Source: Parietichytrium sp. I65-24A
Taxonomy: Eukaryota > Sar > Bigyra > Thraustochytrida > Thraustochytriidae
Length of the DNA: 64,000 nucleotides
Assembly: GCA_012862575.1 (NCBI GenBank)
Contig: BLSF01000006.1
Span: forward strand, 620,001-684,000
Direction: 5' to 3'
This document shows, piece by piece, positions 9,446 through 21,714 of this stretch. Both the position numbers and the translations under genes were made by a program. Under the pieces are notes generated by a model. That model did not search any database, was not told the origin of the DNA, and saw only the letters and a program-made list of their open reading frames with translations. The first letter of the stretch is position 1; every line of letters starts with the position of its first letter.

Positions 9446-12105
9446 ATGGAGGTGGAGTTTGAAGATGGTTTCGAAGAGCGGTATCAGAGGAATAATAAAA
9501 AGGTTGGGCAGAAGAACTTGAGGTGTTTCCCACAATGCAGCGAATCGGGGCACACGAGCACAGCGTTCTGTGGGAGAAGCGTCACGTGTGTGTTTCGGCG
9601 CGAAGGGTTGCAAGGTCTCCATGTTTGGACCTGGGCGGAATTCGTCGAGGCGCTGTCGCCGGAGAGGTTTCGAGTCGGCAACAAGGTTTCTCTCAAGTAT
9701 GCTGAAGAGCTTGAGCGCAGTAAAGAGAATCCGACGCGGGTTTGGATCCGAGGAGATGTTTTGATGGATCGCGGCTCACCGAACGAGGCCACAGTGGTTT
9801 TTAACAGGCAGTTGGTGGGATGGTGCTACAGTTGGACGAGCAGCAAGCACACGTGTGATGCCTTACACTGTCTCCGAGTGTACGTGTTCGTCAAAGAGCG
9901 CGAGTCGGACACCACTGTGAAATATATCGGATCCGCCAGCAGCCCTCGTTTCCGAATCTTTAGTCGTCGACGAACCTTTGACACCCCTTCTGAAACGAAA
10001 AGTAGTGCTGCAGCTGCTTCTGCCAAGTCTCCGTCCACCGTTTCCTCACGCAAACGTGAGCGAAGCGACCTTGTCTCCCAGAGCTCGGGCGCGTCTCGTG
10101 TGGCCATCTCGTCAGAGACCTCAACCGACAGAGCTACCCTAGGCGGGGACGCCGCCAACGAAAACCACCCGAAAAAACATGTACCAGTGAAGGCCTTCAC
10201 ATTGGCAGCGGATGACGCTGCTTTCGTGGATGGGCTGATGTGCGAGAGATCTACGGAGCTGTTGGAAAACAGGTGCTTAGACCGCCTCTATTTATTTGCC
10301 CAAACGTTCGAGCCGGAGGATGGGCCTCTTGGGGACTTATCAAAGACTTTTCAGAGACAGACGTCGTTTGGGTCGCCAACATCGAGCAATGGTCAAAGCA
10401 CGCCTCCGTTTGAGCCGTTTCCTGGTGAGACCGAATTTTGGGAGGCTTTTGCGACAGAGGCTTTCGGGGTGGATGTAATTGCGCTTGATCAGGTGGACAG
10501 AGTAAGCACGGAAAAGCGCAAGAGCGTGAAGGAATCGTCGCGCTGGATGCAACGTTTCAAGACGGTGCTGAGGACTGATCTGAACTATATGCCGTCTCAG
10601 ATTGAGGACGTTATCGACCGATTCAAGCGAGTGATGGAATCGATGCTCTACGCCTCTCGCGGAAACACTGGCTTCAAGCGAATTGTAGACCATTACTCCT
10701 CGTCGAAAGGCATGAATGACTTGAAAAAGCAAGTCATGAAAGAAATGAAAGAAGTTGAACTCTCTTGGTCGCCGGAGCGCGAGGACGAAACGTTCAATGC
10801 TCTCAATCGGTCCGAACTCCTGGAAGACTCCCTGTTCGCTGAAGTTCGCCAGCAGCTCCGCTTAATCGTAAAAAACGCACTTGACGCAAATGGGTGGTCC
10901 ATCGAATCCGTAAGACCATTGATGGACTTGGTGTCTTTCCACGGGCTGCTAGAGCAGGACCCATTCTCGCCGCCCAGCGTTCGAGCAGCAAGGCTGATGC
11001 ATGCTCAGTTGTACAATGAGATGGGCCGCTTCGAAGAGCAAGACTATGGCTCGAAGAATGGTCGCTTTGAGAGTGAAGAACAGCAGCAGCTATATGCAAG
11101 AGATCTCCTTTTGACGAAGCGAATCGCTTACCGCCGTCAGGTTTGCCTCGCGGTGTCGCAGCGGAGACACATGCCACGTGTGGACTTCTCCCAGGAGGAT
11201 CCTCCACCAGAGAGATGGGATTTCAGTGGGTCTTGGATACACACCAAGGACGATTGGCAGCGGGAGGCCGGCTTCCTGACTCGCAAAGAAGGATTGCAGC
11301 GGGTGTTCAGCTTGTTGACGGTCGGAACTGGTGTGTTTGCCGGCCATGTATTTGACTCCATGTACCAGCAGATCGAGCTGCAAATGAGTACGAAAACCTT
11401 GTTGTTTAAGGGCATGGATGTGTTGTTTGGAAGCCCTTGTATTGCGATTCCATTCACAGGTCCGCCGACCACACTTCGTGCTGCTGTACCAATTCCTGTT
11501 CGAATGATGATGCACGACAAGATGTGTACTGGCTGGTATGACAATGACTTGGAAGGCAGGCCGCGAGTGAATGTGAGCTTCTTTTGGCATGGTTTCCCTG
11601 TTGGTATGGTGCGCAACTTGACGTTTAACGAAAAGCTCGTAAGTTTGTTTTGCGTAAATTTCCCTTTGAAAGGCCACTTCACAGGAAGGAGTCGAGAAAC
11701 TGAATGAAAGCACTGACTCTTGCATGTCATCGTGATACACATTAGGATGACCCTGATCGATCAGAGTTTATCAAGAAGGCCCGAAATTTTATGATCGAGA
11801 ATTCGGGAGACAACGTTACGGGAAGCGGTATGCTTTTTCACAGCCTGGTGCTGCCCTTCGCGGATGATGATGATGTGCAGGGGGTTCGTCTCGACAAAGA
11901 TAGAATTGAGCTTACTCAGCAGCTTTTCTTATTCGGCGACTCTAAACATATGCCAGATGTCAGCGACCGCAAAAATCTAAGCAGATTTCTTGACGACGAG
12001 GGCAACCGCAGCAGAGCATTCCATGTTTTCGTGGCGAAAGAGAGGTATCTTCGAAATTATATGAATGAAGAGGACACTGCTATGGTCCTTGACCTCATCG
12101 CTTGA
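9446..12105 (+). CDS. Large unrecognised protein, possible transcription-related factor (two exons)
   Basis: Exons 9446-11638 and 11746-12105 flank a 107-nt intron (GTAAGT...TTAG) and join in frame to 850 residues. The N-terminus has a Cys/His cluster (CFPQCSESGHTSTAFCG) that could bind one zinc. A globular block to about residue 180 follows, with WTSSKHTCDALHCLRVYVF and FRIFSRRR. A Ser-rich linker with KRKRER-like basic residues (about 185-240) is next, then a helical middle. The C-terminal 300 residues start with WDFSGSWIHTKDDW and look like a beta-rich domain. I could not assign the C-terminal domain; a lipocalin-like barrel is one guess from the W-x-F-x-G-x-W opening. The Cys/His cluster and basic patches suggest a nuclear protein, but this is inference. 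The ATG at 9446 is the first in frame. Confidence 0.75.
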
Positions 12106-12897
12106 AGAGTGAGTGCCATCTATGAGTTTTGGTGCTGCTCTTTCTGCCAAGTCCTTATTCTGTGATTGGGAGACTCGAGCACATGATTTGGCGAACAGTT
12201 TGGAGTTGAAGTGTTCTCCCTCGTTTCCCCCCGCGGGGGTCTCGTTGGTCCTTTTTCTGTTTTTCTACTTCTGATAGCGCATGTCCTGACCTGACTGTGA
12301 ATATATAATTTGCCAAAAAAAAATGTGTATAATCAGTGTCGGCCCTGTTGTTGTTTTTAAACGCCATGCCGAAATTTCTCAGCAGTGCCTATGTATGAAC
12401 TGCCAATGCTGCCGGTGAGAATTTTCACGTCTGTTTATGCAAGGCGAGAGTGGCGAGAGAGCCGGATGGCATACTTGAAATGTGAGGTATATGCGAAATG
12501 AAAGCGGCGAAAACAAAGAAGCAGCAAGCACACCATCAGCCTGTGTCGATTTTGACCATCTCCAAGTGTCCGGCCCTCTCGGAGATTCCAAAAAATTAAC
12601 TTCACCCTCTCGTCCCTGAAGACAGGCTTTGGAGCAAAAGAAGAAGGGAGAGCTAAAGCAGACACAAATATAGATTGATTGATACGAAGGTGACATTTCA
12701 AAAATAGCGAAATACAGGTTTTAAAACAAAAGGCACAACAGCAGCACAGAAACGGCCGACGCGTATAAAAGAACTTCGAAGAGGAAGGAAGGTCAGCACA
12801 CACAACTTGAGAGCAACAGAGCTAGCTAGCTACCTGACCACACAGTGTTTGTCAAAGGTGCTCTTTCAAAAGTTGAGACTCTGCGCCACTACAATTC
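12106..12897. other. Convergent 3' region
   Basis: This stretch lies between the 3' ends of the plus-strand gene ending at 12105 and the minus-strand GPCR ending at 12898. It should contain both 3' UTRs. No additional gene or clear repeat is seen apart from an A run near 12317. Confidence 0.5.
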
Positions 12898-15333
12898 CTA
12901 GTACATGGTATCGTCTTTGCTGTGCTCAATCGAGCTCATCATGTAGGAGTTACCTTTTGTGTAGATGGCTCCTTCCTCGGTATGATGCGAAGTTTCCTGG
13001 TGCGAGCTCTTGAGGAAGGACTCGAAGGTCTTTCCGCTGCGAACAGCCAGGATCTTTGGAACGAAGACAAGGAGAAGCACGCTAAGATCGTTCAGGAACA
13101 CCACACCAGAGCGAAGAAACATTGTGGAGCTCGGATTATCAGCAACAATGACAAGGACCGGAATGGCAATCGCGAGAACCTGGAGGTTGCTCACCATTGC
13201 AACTGCGACGTATTTGCCCTCATTTAGTGCGGTACTGACGTGCCGACACTGATACGCAAACACATTTCCGATGATCAGCAAGGAAAGATGAAACGCTCCA
13301 ATGATGCTTAGGAAAAGGGTGGACATGTCTGAGACACACTGGCCTGTGCTCTCGAGAGGATTGTTGTAGTCATCGGAGCTGGTCACCTCTCTCTCGAATC
13401 TGAGAGGGGCAACGACCTGCCACGCGGCGATGATGCCAACATCGATCAACATGCACATCCCCATGATTCCGAAAAGCTGCTGATTGGAGATGATCACCTT
13501 CTTCATCTTTTTGTTCTTGAAAATCTTCTTGATTCGCCAGATTTTGGATGCCAGACTGCTGTATGTGATGGTGAAGCCCACCGAGTAGAGCCACACCGAC
13601 AAATTGCAAGCAACGTTGGCGATCGTGTAGTCGCCGTCGAGGATGATAGTCTGGGAGGTGTTATAAAGATCAGCAGGCGCGTTCTGGTCGTCCACTGAGA
13701 GAGGGAATATCGCACTTGAGCTGATCAATGTTCCAAGGGCGATAAGACCAAGGAACTTGGTCTGGGAAGCCTTGACGACGATGTGATTCCTGTAAATTAT
13801 CGTCCAGAAAACAAAGAACAGAGCCAAAAAGACATTGATGCCAAACAAGGCGTATGAAAACGACTTGAGGTTGCCCGGCCAGTTCATGTCGTGATAAGGA
13901 GCCACAAAGTCGCTGATTGCAGCGGAGCTTTCCCCGTTATAAACCAAGTCAGACTCCAAGGTCCAAGTGCCTTCCGAGGTGTCATAGTAGCCCCGAGCGA
14001 CAACGTTCACAACATTGTCCCCTAGCAAGATATTGGAGATCTCGAAAGCTGACGACGCGGTGTTGCGGTTTCCGATGTCGTCGAATTGAACGGTGCCAGA
14101 GAGACCTTTGAAGTTGATGGACTCCTTGTTATTCCAGAACCTCGTCCCAAAGCTCTTGCCATTCACCTCACCGAGGCCAATCGAGCAAGCTGTCAACCCA
14201 ACAGCGGCGATTGCGTCAAAGCCGAAAGTTCCAACATCTTTAATCTCCAAACTGGAAGGTTGGATGTCTGTGAACATACTGGAGGTGATCTGCCAATACG
14301 AAGGTAGGAAGCTGTTGATAGAAGCCATCGTAGTAGCGGAGGTGACCGAAAAATCGCTTGCGAATGTCGTCCACTTGGCGTTGTTCGAGGTGCCACCAGC
14401 AGAGACGATGCGCAGCGACCCACTGACAGCATCGCGGACATCTCCCGTCAGACTCTCGATGGTACTGCTTGTGATGCCATCTGAAAGCATCCAGCTGGAG
14501 CCCTCCCCAAGGATTCCAAGCTTGTACGCTTCGTCCGTAACAATATCAAAGCCAGTGTTTGTTGTCACCAAAAGAATCACGCGGACTCCAGTTTTCGACA
14601 TGGCTTGTACTTGCGCGCGAATCTGAGTTTCAGAGTCGATGAAGGGGAAGGTGTACACCTCTGTCATATTGGCATTAGCGCAGTGCTCTGCAATGGCGTC
14701 CTTGAAAGCTTCGCCGTACTCATCGTTGTTGTAAATCATGGCAGCGTACTCGTATCCTTGGGAACGCCAGTATTTGCAAATCGAATAGGCCACGTCGTTA
14801 TCGGTGGGGATTGTGCGCATGAACCTTGGATAGCTGCTGGTGTCGTCAAGGTCGGCAGAGGTTGCCCAGTAGGAGATTTGAGGAATGTCCAAGACCCCAC
14901 TGATTGTGGATGTTGGGACAGAGGAGTCGCTGGTATCGGTTCCAATAATGACATCTGGATTATTTTCCACGGCCTTGAGAAGGTTGCGAATTGAAATCGT
15001 TGGATCTGAGCCGGTATCGTATACTGACACGTTCATCTGAAGATCGCAGGAGCTCAGTTCTCCAAACTGGCTGACGTACCTACTCGACCTGGTGTTGAAT
15101 TCGCGAGCAGCAAGCAGGGTCGTGAATGCGAGCATATGCTCCGTTCCACTGGTAAGAAGACAAACATTTCCGAGGTCAGGGTCCTCATAGATGGTCTTCC
15201 CGGACTCGCAGCTCGTCACCCCAGTTTCTCCGTCCGTCAGAGGAAGGAACACAGCAATCTGGATTGTGGAGTCCTGCGCGGCGGCGACTCCTGCGAGAAG
15301 GGCCAGCGCCTTTGACCATGCAGGCAGCTTCAT
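12898..15333 (-). CDS. Class C G-protein-coupled receptor, GABA-B receptor-like
   Basis: The 811-residue protein has three parts. Residues 1-19 form a signal peptide (ALALLAGVAAAQ). Residues 20-480 form a periplasmic-binding-protein-like Venus-flytrap ectodomain, opening IQIAVFLPLTDGE and containing PDVIIGTDTSDSSVPT and IPTDNDVAYSICKYW. Residues 492-765 form a seven-helix bundle of the class C (metabotropic glutamate/GABA-B) type. The short Ser/His-rich tail is cytosolic. The direct link from ectodomain to TM1, without a nine-cysteine spacer, resembles GABA-B receptors rather than glutamate receptors. The ligand is unknown and may be an amino acid or related small molecule. The protein should sit in the plasma membrane and couple to heterotrimeric G proteins. 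The ATG at 15333 gives a clean signal peptide. No introns were seen. Confidence 0.9.
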   Translation of the reverse strand: MKLPAWSKALALLAGVAAAQDSTIQIAVFLPLTDGETGVTSCESGKTIYEDPDLGNVCLLTSGTEHMLAFTTLLAAREFNTRSSRYVSQFGELSSCDLQMNVSVYDTGSDPTISIRNLLKAVENNPDVIIGTDTSDSSVPTSTISGVLDIPQISYWATSADLDDTSSYPRFMRTIPTDNDVAYSICKYWRSQGYEYAAMIYNNDEYGEAFKDAIAEHCANANMTEVYTFPFIDSETQIRAQVQAMSKTGVRVILLVTTNTGFDIVTDEAYKLGILGEGSSWMLSDGITSSTIESLTGDVRDAVSGSLRIVSAGGTSNNAKWTTFASDFSVTSATTMASINSFLPSYWQITSSMFTDIQPSSLEIKDVGTFGFDAIAAVGLTACSIGLGEVNGKSFGTRFWNNKESINFKGLSGTVQFDDIGNRNTASSAFEISNILLGDNVVNVVARGYYDTSEGTWTLESDLVYNGESSAAISDFVAPYHDMNWPGNLKSFSYALFGINVFLALFFVFWTIIYRNHIVVKASQTKFLGLIALGTLISSSAIFPLSVDDQNAPADLYNTSQTIILDGDYTIANVACNLSVWLYSVGFTITYSSLASKIWRIKKIFKNKKMKKVIISNQQLFGIMGMCMLIDVGIIAAWQVVAPLRFEREVTSSDDYNNPLESTGQCVSDMSTLFLSIIGAFHLSLLIIGNVFAYQCRHVSTALNEGKYVAVAMVSNLQVLAIAIPVLVIVADNPSSTMFLRSGVVFLNDLSVLLLVFVPKILAVRSGKTFESFLKSSHQETSHHTEEGAIYTKGNSYMMSSIEHSKDDTMY

Positions 15334-16108
15334 CGTGGTTTCTGTTCGCGCACGGCTGCAAGCTATTGCACGTTTGCTGAACCGCCGTGAAACGCTTCCG
15401 CGATGGAGGCTCCAGCAAGTAACGTATTGGTGTTTGTTCGTCCAGCTCTTGCCACTCGACCACTCTGCGCCTCTTCACCTCTTCCCCTGCTTCTCTCTCT
15501 CACGCTCACACCCCTACTCTCACTCAGAGTATAGAGTATAGGCTCTGTCTCCTTTCACGCTCCCTCTCTCTCTTCCTCTCTCTCTCTTTCTCTTTCCTCC
15601 CTCGCTTCTTCTTTCCTCCCCTGAGATGCCTGAATGGCTTGAAAATCAATCAAACCAAATCAAATCAATCAACAAACAAACATGAACAAACTAACAGCCA
15701 ACAGTGTGCGACCATCTTAGTTAGTCTTGCATGTCCTTGTGTCCTTATGTCTACGTGTTAGCTTGTGTCGATTGGCTTTGTTTGTACTGTGACAAAAGAG
15801 ACATAGGCTTACATATCGATTTGTGTCTTCAAGAGCTTTGATTGCACTCACTAGCAGCTGTCCCTCTTCCCGAGTTTTGACAATTCTGACAATTCTGACA
15901 CCCGGAAGACAGCGACGAGAGAGGCAGAGAGATAAATACTCGGTATAGGCCAAAGAATTATTTGCGAAAATGGTGAATTGCGTCCTCGCTCTCGCTCCCA
16001 GTCTTGAGCTGGAGAGACTTTAACGGAGTTTCTTGTAAATGAGAATAAGAAATAGTACTGAGTGTACTACATCTCCTTCGCCGCCAACCCTCGCCTTCCA
16101 AGCTCTCC

Positions 16109-16153
16109 TACATTCCCTCTCTCTCTCTCCCTCTCACTCTCACTCTCTCTTTT
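16109..16153. repeat. CT microsatellite
   Basis: CTCTCTCTC runs are interrupted by CC and A bases. Similar pyrimidine tracts occur at 15565-15600. Confidence 0.8.
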
Positions 16154-19100
16154 CTACTTTACTTCTTTTCAACCCAACCATGGCTTTGACCTCTTCTCTG
16201 TTTTTTTGATCGTAGTTTCCGAGACCTTTGCAGCGGCATCGACTCTGTCGACCACAGTTTGGAGATGGTCAGCAGCAAGGATTTGGAATTTGTGTACGGT
16301 TGGTAGATACTCCACGTCTATGTGCGGCTAGGGTTGCTGCACGAGCGCTTTTGGAAACCCGTGCACACCGACACTTTTTCTTCTTCTTCTCCATTTTCTC
16401 CATTTTCTTCTTCTGTGCTGCTTGCCCTAGGCCTACTTTCCTTTGCTTTCCTTTGGTGCAGGTAAATGAGTTGGGGGCCATTCATTTCCTGGCTTGGATT
16501 GCTGCTGACACAGCCGCACTGGAGAGGGAGCGAAACTTGTGATTGTTTGCTGAGTCTCCACAAAGAAAGTACTTTGGATTACAACAAACTAAATCAAATA
16601 AATGTCCGGCCTGAGACAGATCAAATCGAAAGAAGTGCAAAATCCAACTTGGAGACCCCAAAATAAAAGAAAACGCCTCCGCAATTGCAAGAATCGCAAG
16701 AATTGCAATGACCTTTCATATCTCTCTCTCTCTCGGTTGTCTTTCACTTCCCATTCCTTTCTTCCACCCTGTCCACTGGTGCACACGTAGGCTCGACTAG
16801 GACCAGGGTTTCCGAAATTTCGGTTTGTCTCTTGTCTCTGTCGCAGTACTAGTACCAGTAATTGATAAAAGTTGCTATGCCCGACAGTGACAGAGTATAC
16901 TGTGACTGTAAAATGGTAAATGCGAAAGTGTGCGATTGCCGGCCAGCTCTGCCAATGCGATGACGCTGGTTGATCCATTGCAAAAGAAAAAGCTGTTCGA
17001 TTTACAGTGTGCTCAAAGTACCAGACTTTGCTGCTTCTTATCGACATGCGAATCATAAATTCAAATCGTTCGGCTCGGATCACTGCGCGCGATCTGTATT
17101 TCAAGATAGACAGGTAAACTCAACGCAGGCGACGATGAGAGGAAAACAACATCCTCTCTATAATTAAATATAAGCTTTGTCCATCGAGGGGAGAAGGAAG
17201 GTCTTGGACAGGTGAGCACCGAGTACTCGAGTACTAGCAATGTGCGATAAGCTTAGATACTGTGTCCTACAACCAGGTCTCCAGAGCGAGATGAGAAGTT
17301 GGGAATGCCACTTTCGAGAGGTTGGAACTTGACAAACTTGACAATGAATGATAGACCAACTGTAGCGCAACTATAGCGCCTGAGTTGTGAAGCTTTATGT
17401 GAGTTGCATTGTGACTGTGGCATGAACACTCTCACTCTCTCTATGTGCGCGTAGGAACGAAAACTACCATTGGGTCCAGCTTTCAGCTCTCAATTCGCCG
17501 CTGTTTTTTAAATCTCACAGAAGATGCTGGTTAGTTTTAAGATTTATTTTAGTTAGTACACCAAAAGAAAAAGGAAAAGGCCGTCGTTCCGGGATGTTTC
17601 CACACTGAGGTGAATCAATCTAATTTATTTCTACCTGAGAGTTGGCTGTGAATGTTCTGAAATGCATGTCAAGTTTGGAGATGTTCTGGGAGTCCGGGGG
17701 ATCCTGCTGCTAGTCGACCTAAGGTTGGATGAAGCTATGTTTCCAGGATTCACGCTAATGCACACACTAGAAACCCAACCTTCGGTCCACAAGTCTGAAT
17801 TCCAAGCTTGCAAGTATCGAGCGGCTGGAGCATTTCGGCGTTGCTTATTTTATCTTCATTTATATTTTAAGAAAAGGAAACGTTTCAATCATTTTCGTTT
17901 TTGAATGTCAGTTGACCACGAACGAGAAAACGAGAACGCATCGAAAATGTAACGATGGAAACGTCCGAACCCTCGTAACCCAGTGATTGCACTTGAAACC
18001 GCGCCAGCGCTATTACCCTCGATGGTAGCGACTCCCCACGACCGGAATTACCATTTTTGCTGACTGTGACTAGCTGTCCCTTGCCCAAGCTGTCTCGGCA
18101 CGTGCCAAAGTGCACTTCCGCAGACCGCTCGGAGCGCCTACATACCTGATAGCATAAGAGTTGATGAGAATTAGAATTTAGAAGATTGCTGCTTTTGGTC
18201 AGTCTTATTGCGACATTAGGTTGTGATAGCGGCTGATGGGAAAAGTGCCAAAGTCGAAAAGATCTCGTCTTGACGAGACAAATAGAAAAATAGAAATGAA
18301 GAAAATAAATGGAAAAGACGTTGGTTCTGACGGGTGTCTTGATGACTACGGCGCCGAAGCCTCGGAAAAGAGTGAAGGATTAGTCTGGCATCCCAGAACA
18401 GCGGAGAAGGAGAGGAGATTCTTCTCATGCTCCGATCGTGTCATGGGTTGGCGCCAGCAACACTTTGCTCGTCGAAGGTTCACAACATTAGGGTGGGACG
18501 ATCAGTCCTTGAGGTGCAACTTTTGAGCTCGCCTGTTCCCACTTTGAGCTTCCACAGTTCGCATCCCTCTTTCTCCAGGAACCTGCCTCGCCGAAGGGGC
18601 AAGGGAGCAAGATGAGAATGACCTTTCGCGCTCTTGTGCAATGTCTCACTCTAAGTTCCGAGGTGGGCAAACAGGAGGCAGTGTCTGCGCAGGTTGATCG
18701 AGTACTCCAAAGCGTCCAGAAATTCTTCTAGATCCATGAATTCGCACGAACACATGATCCACGGACAACAAATAGATAAATTTCTTCCGACTCGCCGTTC
18801 GGCAAAAGGTGCGAGTAACTTACCAGTGAATGTCCGAACTCTCCGTTTCAGAGCGCCTGAGTTCCCGAGGTCTCGGGCGTCGCTACATAAACAATTAGTT
18901 CAGAAATCGCTTATCCATCTTTGCGTCGAGTTGCTTGAATTTTGCGTTTCAGATGCGGTGCGATGGGAAAGCTATCAGCCTCATAAATTTTGGTTAGCCG
19001 ATCCTTTGCAGCTGAGGGTTCGGAGTTGCTTTCCGGGTTTGAGTCACGACTCACAGTCAGTCACGAACAACCGCCTTTCACAAAGAGTTGTGGGAGCAAA

Positions 19101-21425
19101 CTATTTGACGGCTGTTGGCCTCGCGACATGTGCAAAAGTTTGCAGCCAAAGATGACCATTCAAGTTCTCCGCACTTCTCTCATCATTGACCATGAGACTG
19201 ATGGTTAGGCATACGTATGATGCATCCGGCTCTCCAGGCAGTGGCTCTGGAAAGCTGTTATGCCCGGCTGGCCTGCGCTGTTCGCGCCTTGGATCCCGAG
19301 AGTATCTTCCTCCCCTTCAGCTTCGTATTGGTTGGCGAGCAGCTGCGATACAGCACGTGCCGATGTACCGCTTTAAAGGTACTATCCTGTAAAACGGTAC
19401 ACGTGTACTGGCTGTGAAAGTAAAAGCAGCTTTAACAATTATCCTGCTCGGTTCGGACGAGTGGACGAGAAAACATCTCTTTTAAGTTTAAATCGTTTGC
19501 TCGCTGGATATAAGAGAAAGTGATTCAGGCGGGTTATAAACCGAATAGATCTCGTGCACTGCATTCCCTTGCGCTCAGGAGAGACGCCATACGTCTCCAA
19601 AGCACCCGGTTGGCCTATAAACTGTGCCATGTCTTGCCCATCAGAACCGAGAAGTGGGCTGACGAAAGGTGGTGGAAGGGACCATAGCTACGAATCGTTC
19701 TTGTAGTGGCTTGGAGAGGGTTGTAGCGAGTGAAAGGAGTGTAGGAACCCAATCGAAGCGGGATCTTTGCCCGTTTACACCGTGTCGACGCCACAGTCGC
19801 ATCGCATGCTGCGCTCGCTCAGAAATGTCGAGCCCAAGAATGCCGCAACTCTACGCGTTTTAACGCCACAGCCGTATGCCGGTGTGGCGAAACTCACAGT
19901 CAGCACGAACAGAAAGTGTTATGCAGAGGATTTGGCAGTTCTTGGGGGTTGTGCTTCATGCCCCAGAGCTTTTGTTCGGTTCACAGCATCGTAGAATGTT
20001 TGAGTCGGAAATTGTGCTCCTCCTTGGCTTCGTGCTTGACGTAACTGTTGGGATGGACGCAGCTCATCGCAGCGCAGAGTGCCCTTGCGCGAACACGACG
20101 TTCCGACTGCATTGCTCGTAGCGCTGACCAATCCTTACCTGCGAGAGCCAGCAAAAACTCCATCGATCACGTTTGAAAATCTCAGAGTGGAGCCAGGCGG
20201 AAGGCCGATTGACTCACTGTATTGACAGTGAGATCATGTTATCGAGATTATCGAGCTTCTGATATCTCCCTGCCTACCCACCCTACCCTTCGAAACCACT
20301 GCCAAACAGAGGAAATGCGCCCTTGCTGGTATCCTAACCGTCGACGCAATACCGCTGACGCTGGAGTGTCAACAGGGCCCATCTCCTCTGCATCGAAGCA
20401 TGACGACACCTCTGAAATGGTTCACTCACCTTCATTTCACGAACACATCGCACAACTCCAAAAGTTACCGATTTTGCAGAATCCAGAATTTCAGATTTCA
20501 GAATTTGCAACTAGATGAATGTGTCCTGATTCGAATCATTATGCTTTGTTGAGCAGTGCCCAGCGAAGACGAAACGTTCGTGAGCAGTGAGTAGTCGGCA
20601 GTGATCACTGCCCGTCTCGTCAATTCTCGTCATGTCTCGCTCCTTCTTCCATGATCTTCCATGCACGGTCTTCGATGTTGTAGCGATTGTGATGACCATG
20701 GAAAGACTGCCTCACTGTCAGCGTTGCATCGAAAATCTCCAAAAAAATTATGAAGAAAAAGAAAAAGAAAAAAGAACTAATTACTGTGAAAGAGAATGAA
20801 GTAAGAACTGTAAAAAAGAAAAGAAAAAGAACCAGCGTCTCCGAGTCCTTTGCTCACGGACCCGACCCATCCATCCAGCGCTCTCGTCTTCTCACTGCAT
20901 TGCATAGCCAACCGACTATACAGAGCTACGCCGCTCGCTACAGACGTTGCTATCTCAAAAGTACGATTCTGCCAAAGCGTCCCACTTGGGCCGTCTTGTA
21001 TCATCCGCACCGTCTCCCGGACCGCGCTCAATACTGCGCTGGAGTCTACAGTTATCAACGGACCCAGCCACGGAGAATCGTCTCTTCAGGGAGACCCAAA
21101 CGTATTGTGCTCAGTAAACCGACCCTACGAGTTACCTCTATCTTGGCCATAACAGGGACTAAGCCGGGACAGATGACGCTGGTAAGACAAAAAGGTAAGG
21201 CTATATCTATCATTTATCCCTAATCAGCGGTAACCCGGGGCGTCGAGTTTCTAAACGTTTTGCGGATGATGGAGCTCATCCGCTTATCTAAGCAAACGCC
21301 TAAGGGAGTTGTATACAGGGATGGTACGCAGTATGTATTGCGGCTACTAGAGCTAGTTTAGTACTGTCTGTGGTCGATCTTACCGTCTTACTGTCAGTCA
21401 ATCATTTCAATACATTGCTCAATCA

Positions 21426-21446
21426 CTCAATCAATCAATCAATCAA
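21426..21446. repeat. 4-nt tandem repeat, TCAA unit
   Basis: About five perfect copies of TCAA are followed by TAAG. Confidence 0.85.
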
Positions 21447-21602
21447 TAAGAGACATAGAGTGAGACAGAGAGAGATACATTCGAAGGACGAAAACAGTCG
21501 GTCAAGTCATTGTTCAATGAAGGAAGCAAAGCATTGAAACAGACCATCGATCAGTCGAGACAACAGTTGACAGTTGACAAACCAGACGTTCGTTCGACCA
21601 GA

Positions 21603-21660
21603 GGAGCAGTGGAGCAGTGTGGAGCAGTGTGGAGCAGTGTGGAGCAGTGTGGAGCAGTGG
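21603..21660. repeat. 10-nt minisatellite, GGAGCAGTGT unit
   Basis: Five to six nearly perfect copies of GGAGCAGTGT end 54 bases before the ATG of the seven-TM gene at 21715. They are probably part of its 5' UTR. Confidence 0.9.
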
Positions 21661-21714
21661 AGCCGAGGGTCAGAGGTTGCATCGAAATTGTTGGGAGACT
21701 AGTTGTCAGTCGAG

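Larger units (their letters stand above)
15334..21714. other. Gene-free 6.4 kb region
   Basis: No gene is supported here. The first 250 bases upstream of the GPCR are CT-rich on the plus strand (15490-15610). Further CT-rich and poly-purine tracts occur near 16110-16160 and 20745-20830. The remainder is mixed-composition sequence with many short frames on both strands, none with a recognisable domain. No tRNA, LTR, terminal inverted repeat or transposase motif was found by eye. The right end holds the arrays at 21426-21446 and 21603-21660. Confidence 0.5.

Noticed and set aside
18694-19155. 153-codon frame in the 6.4 kb gene-free region
   Set aside because: Composition looks random, no domain, and other frames overlap it. 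There are no transposon hallmarks.
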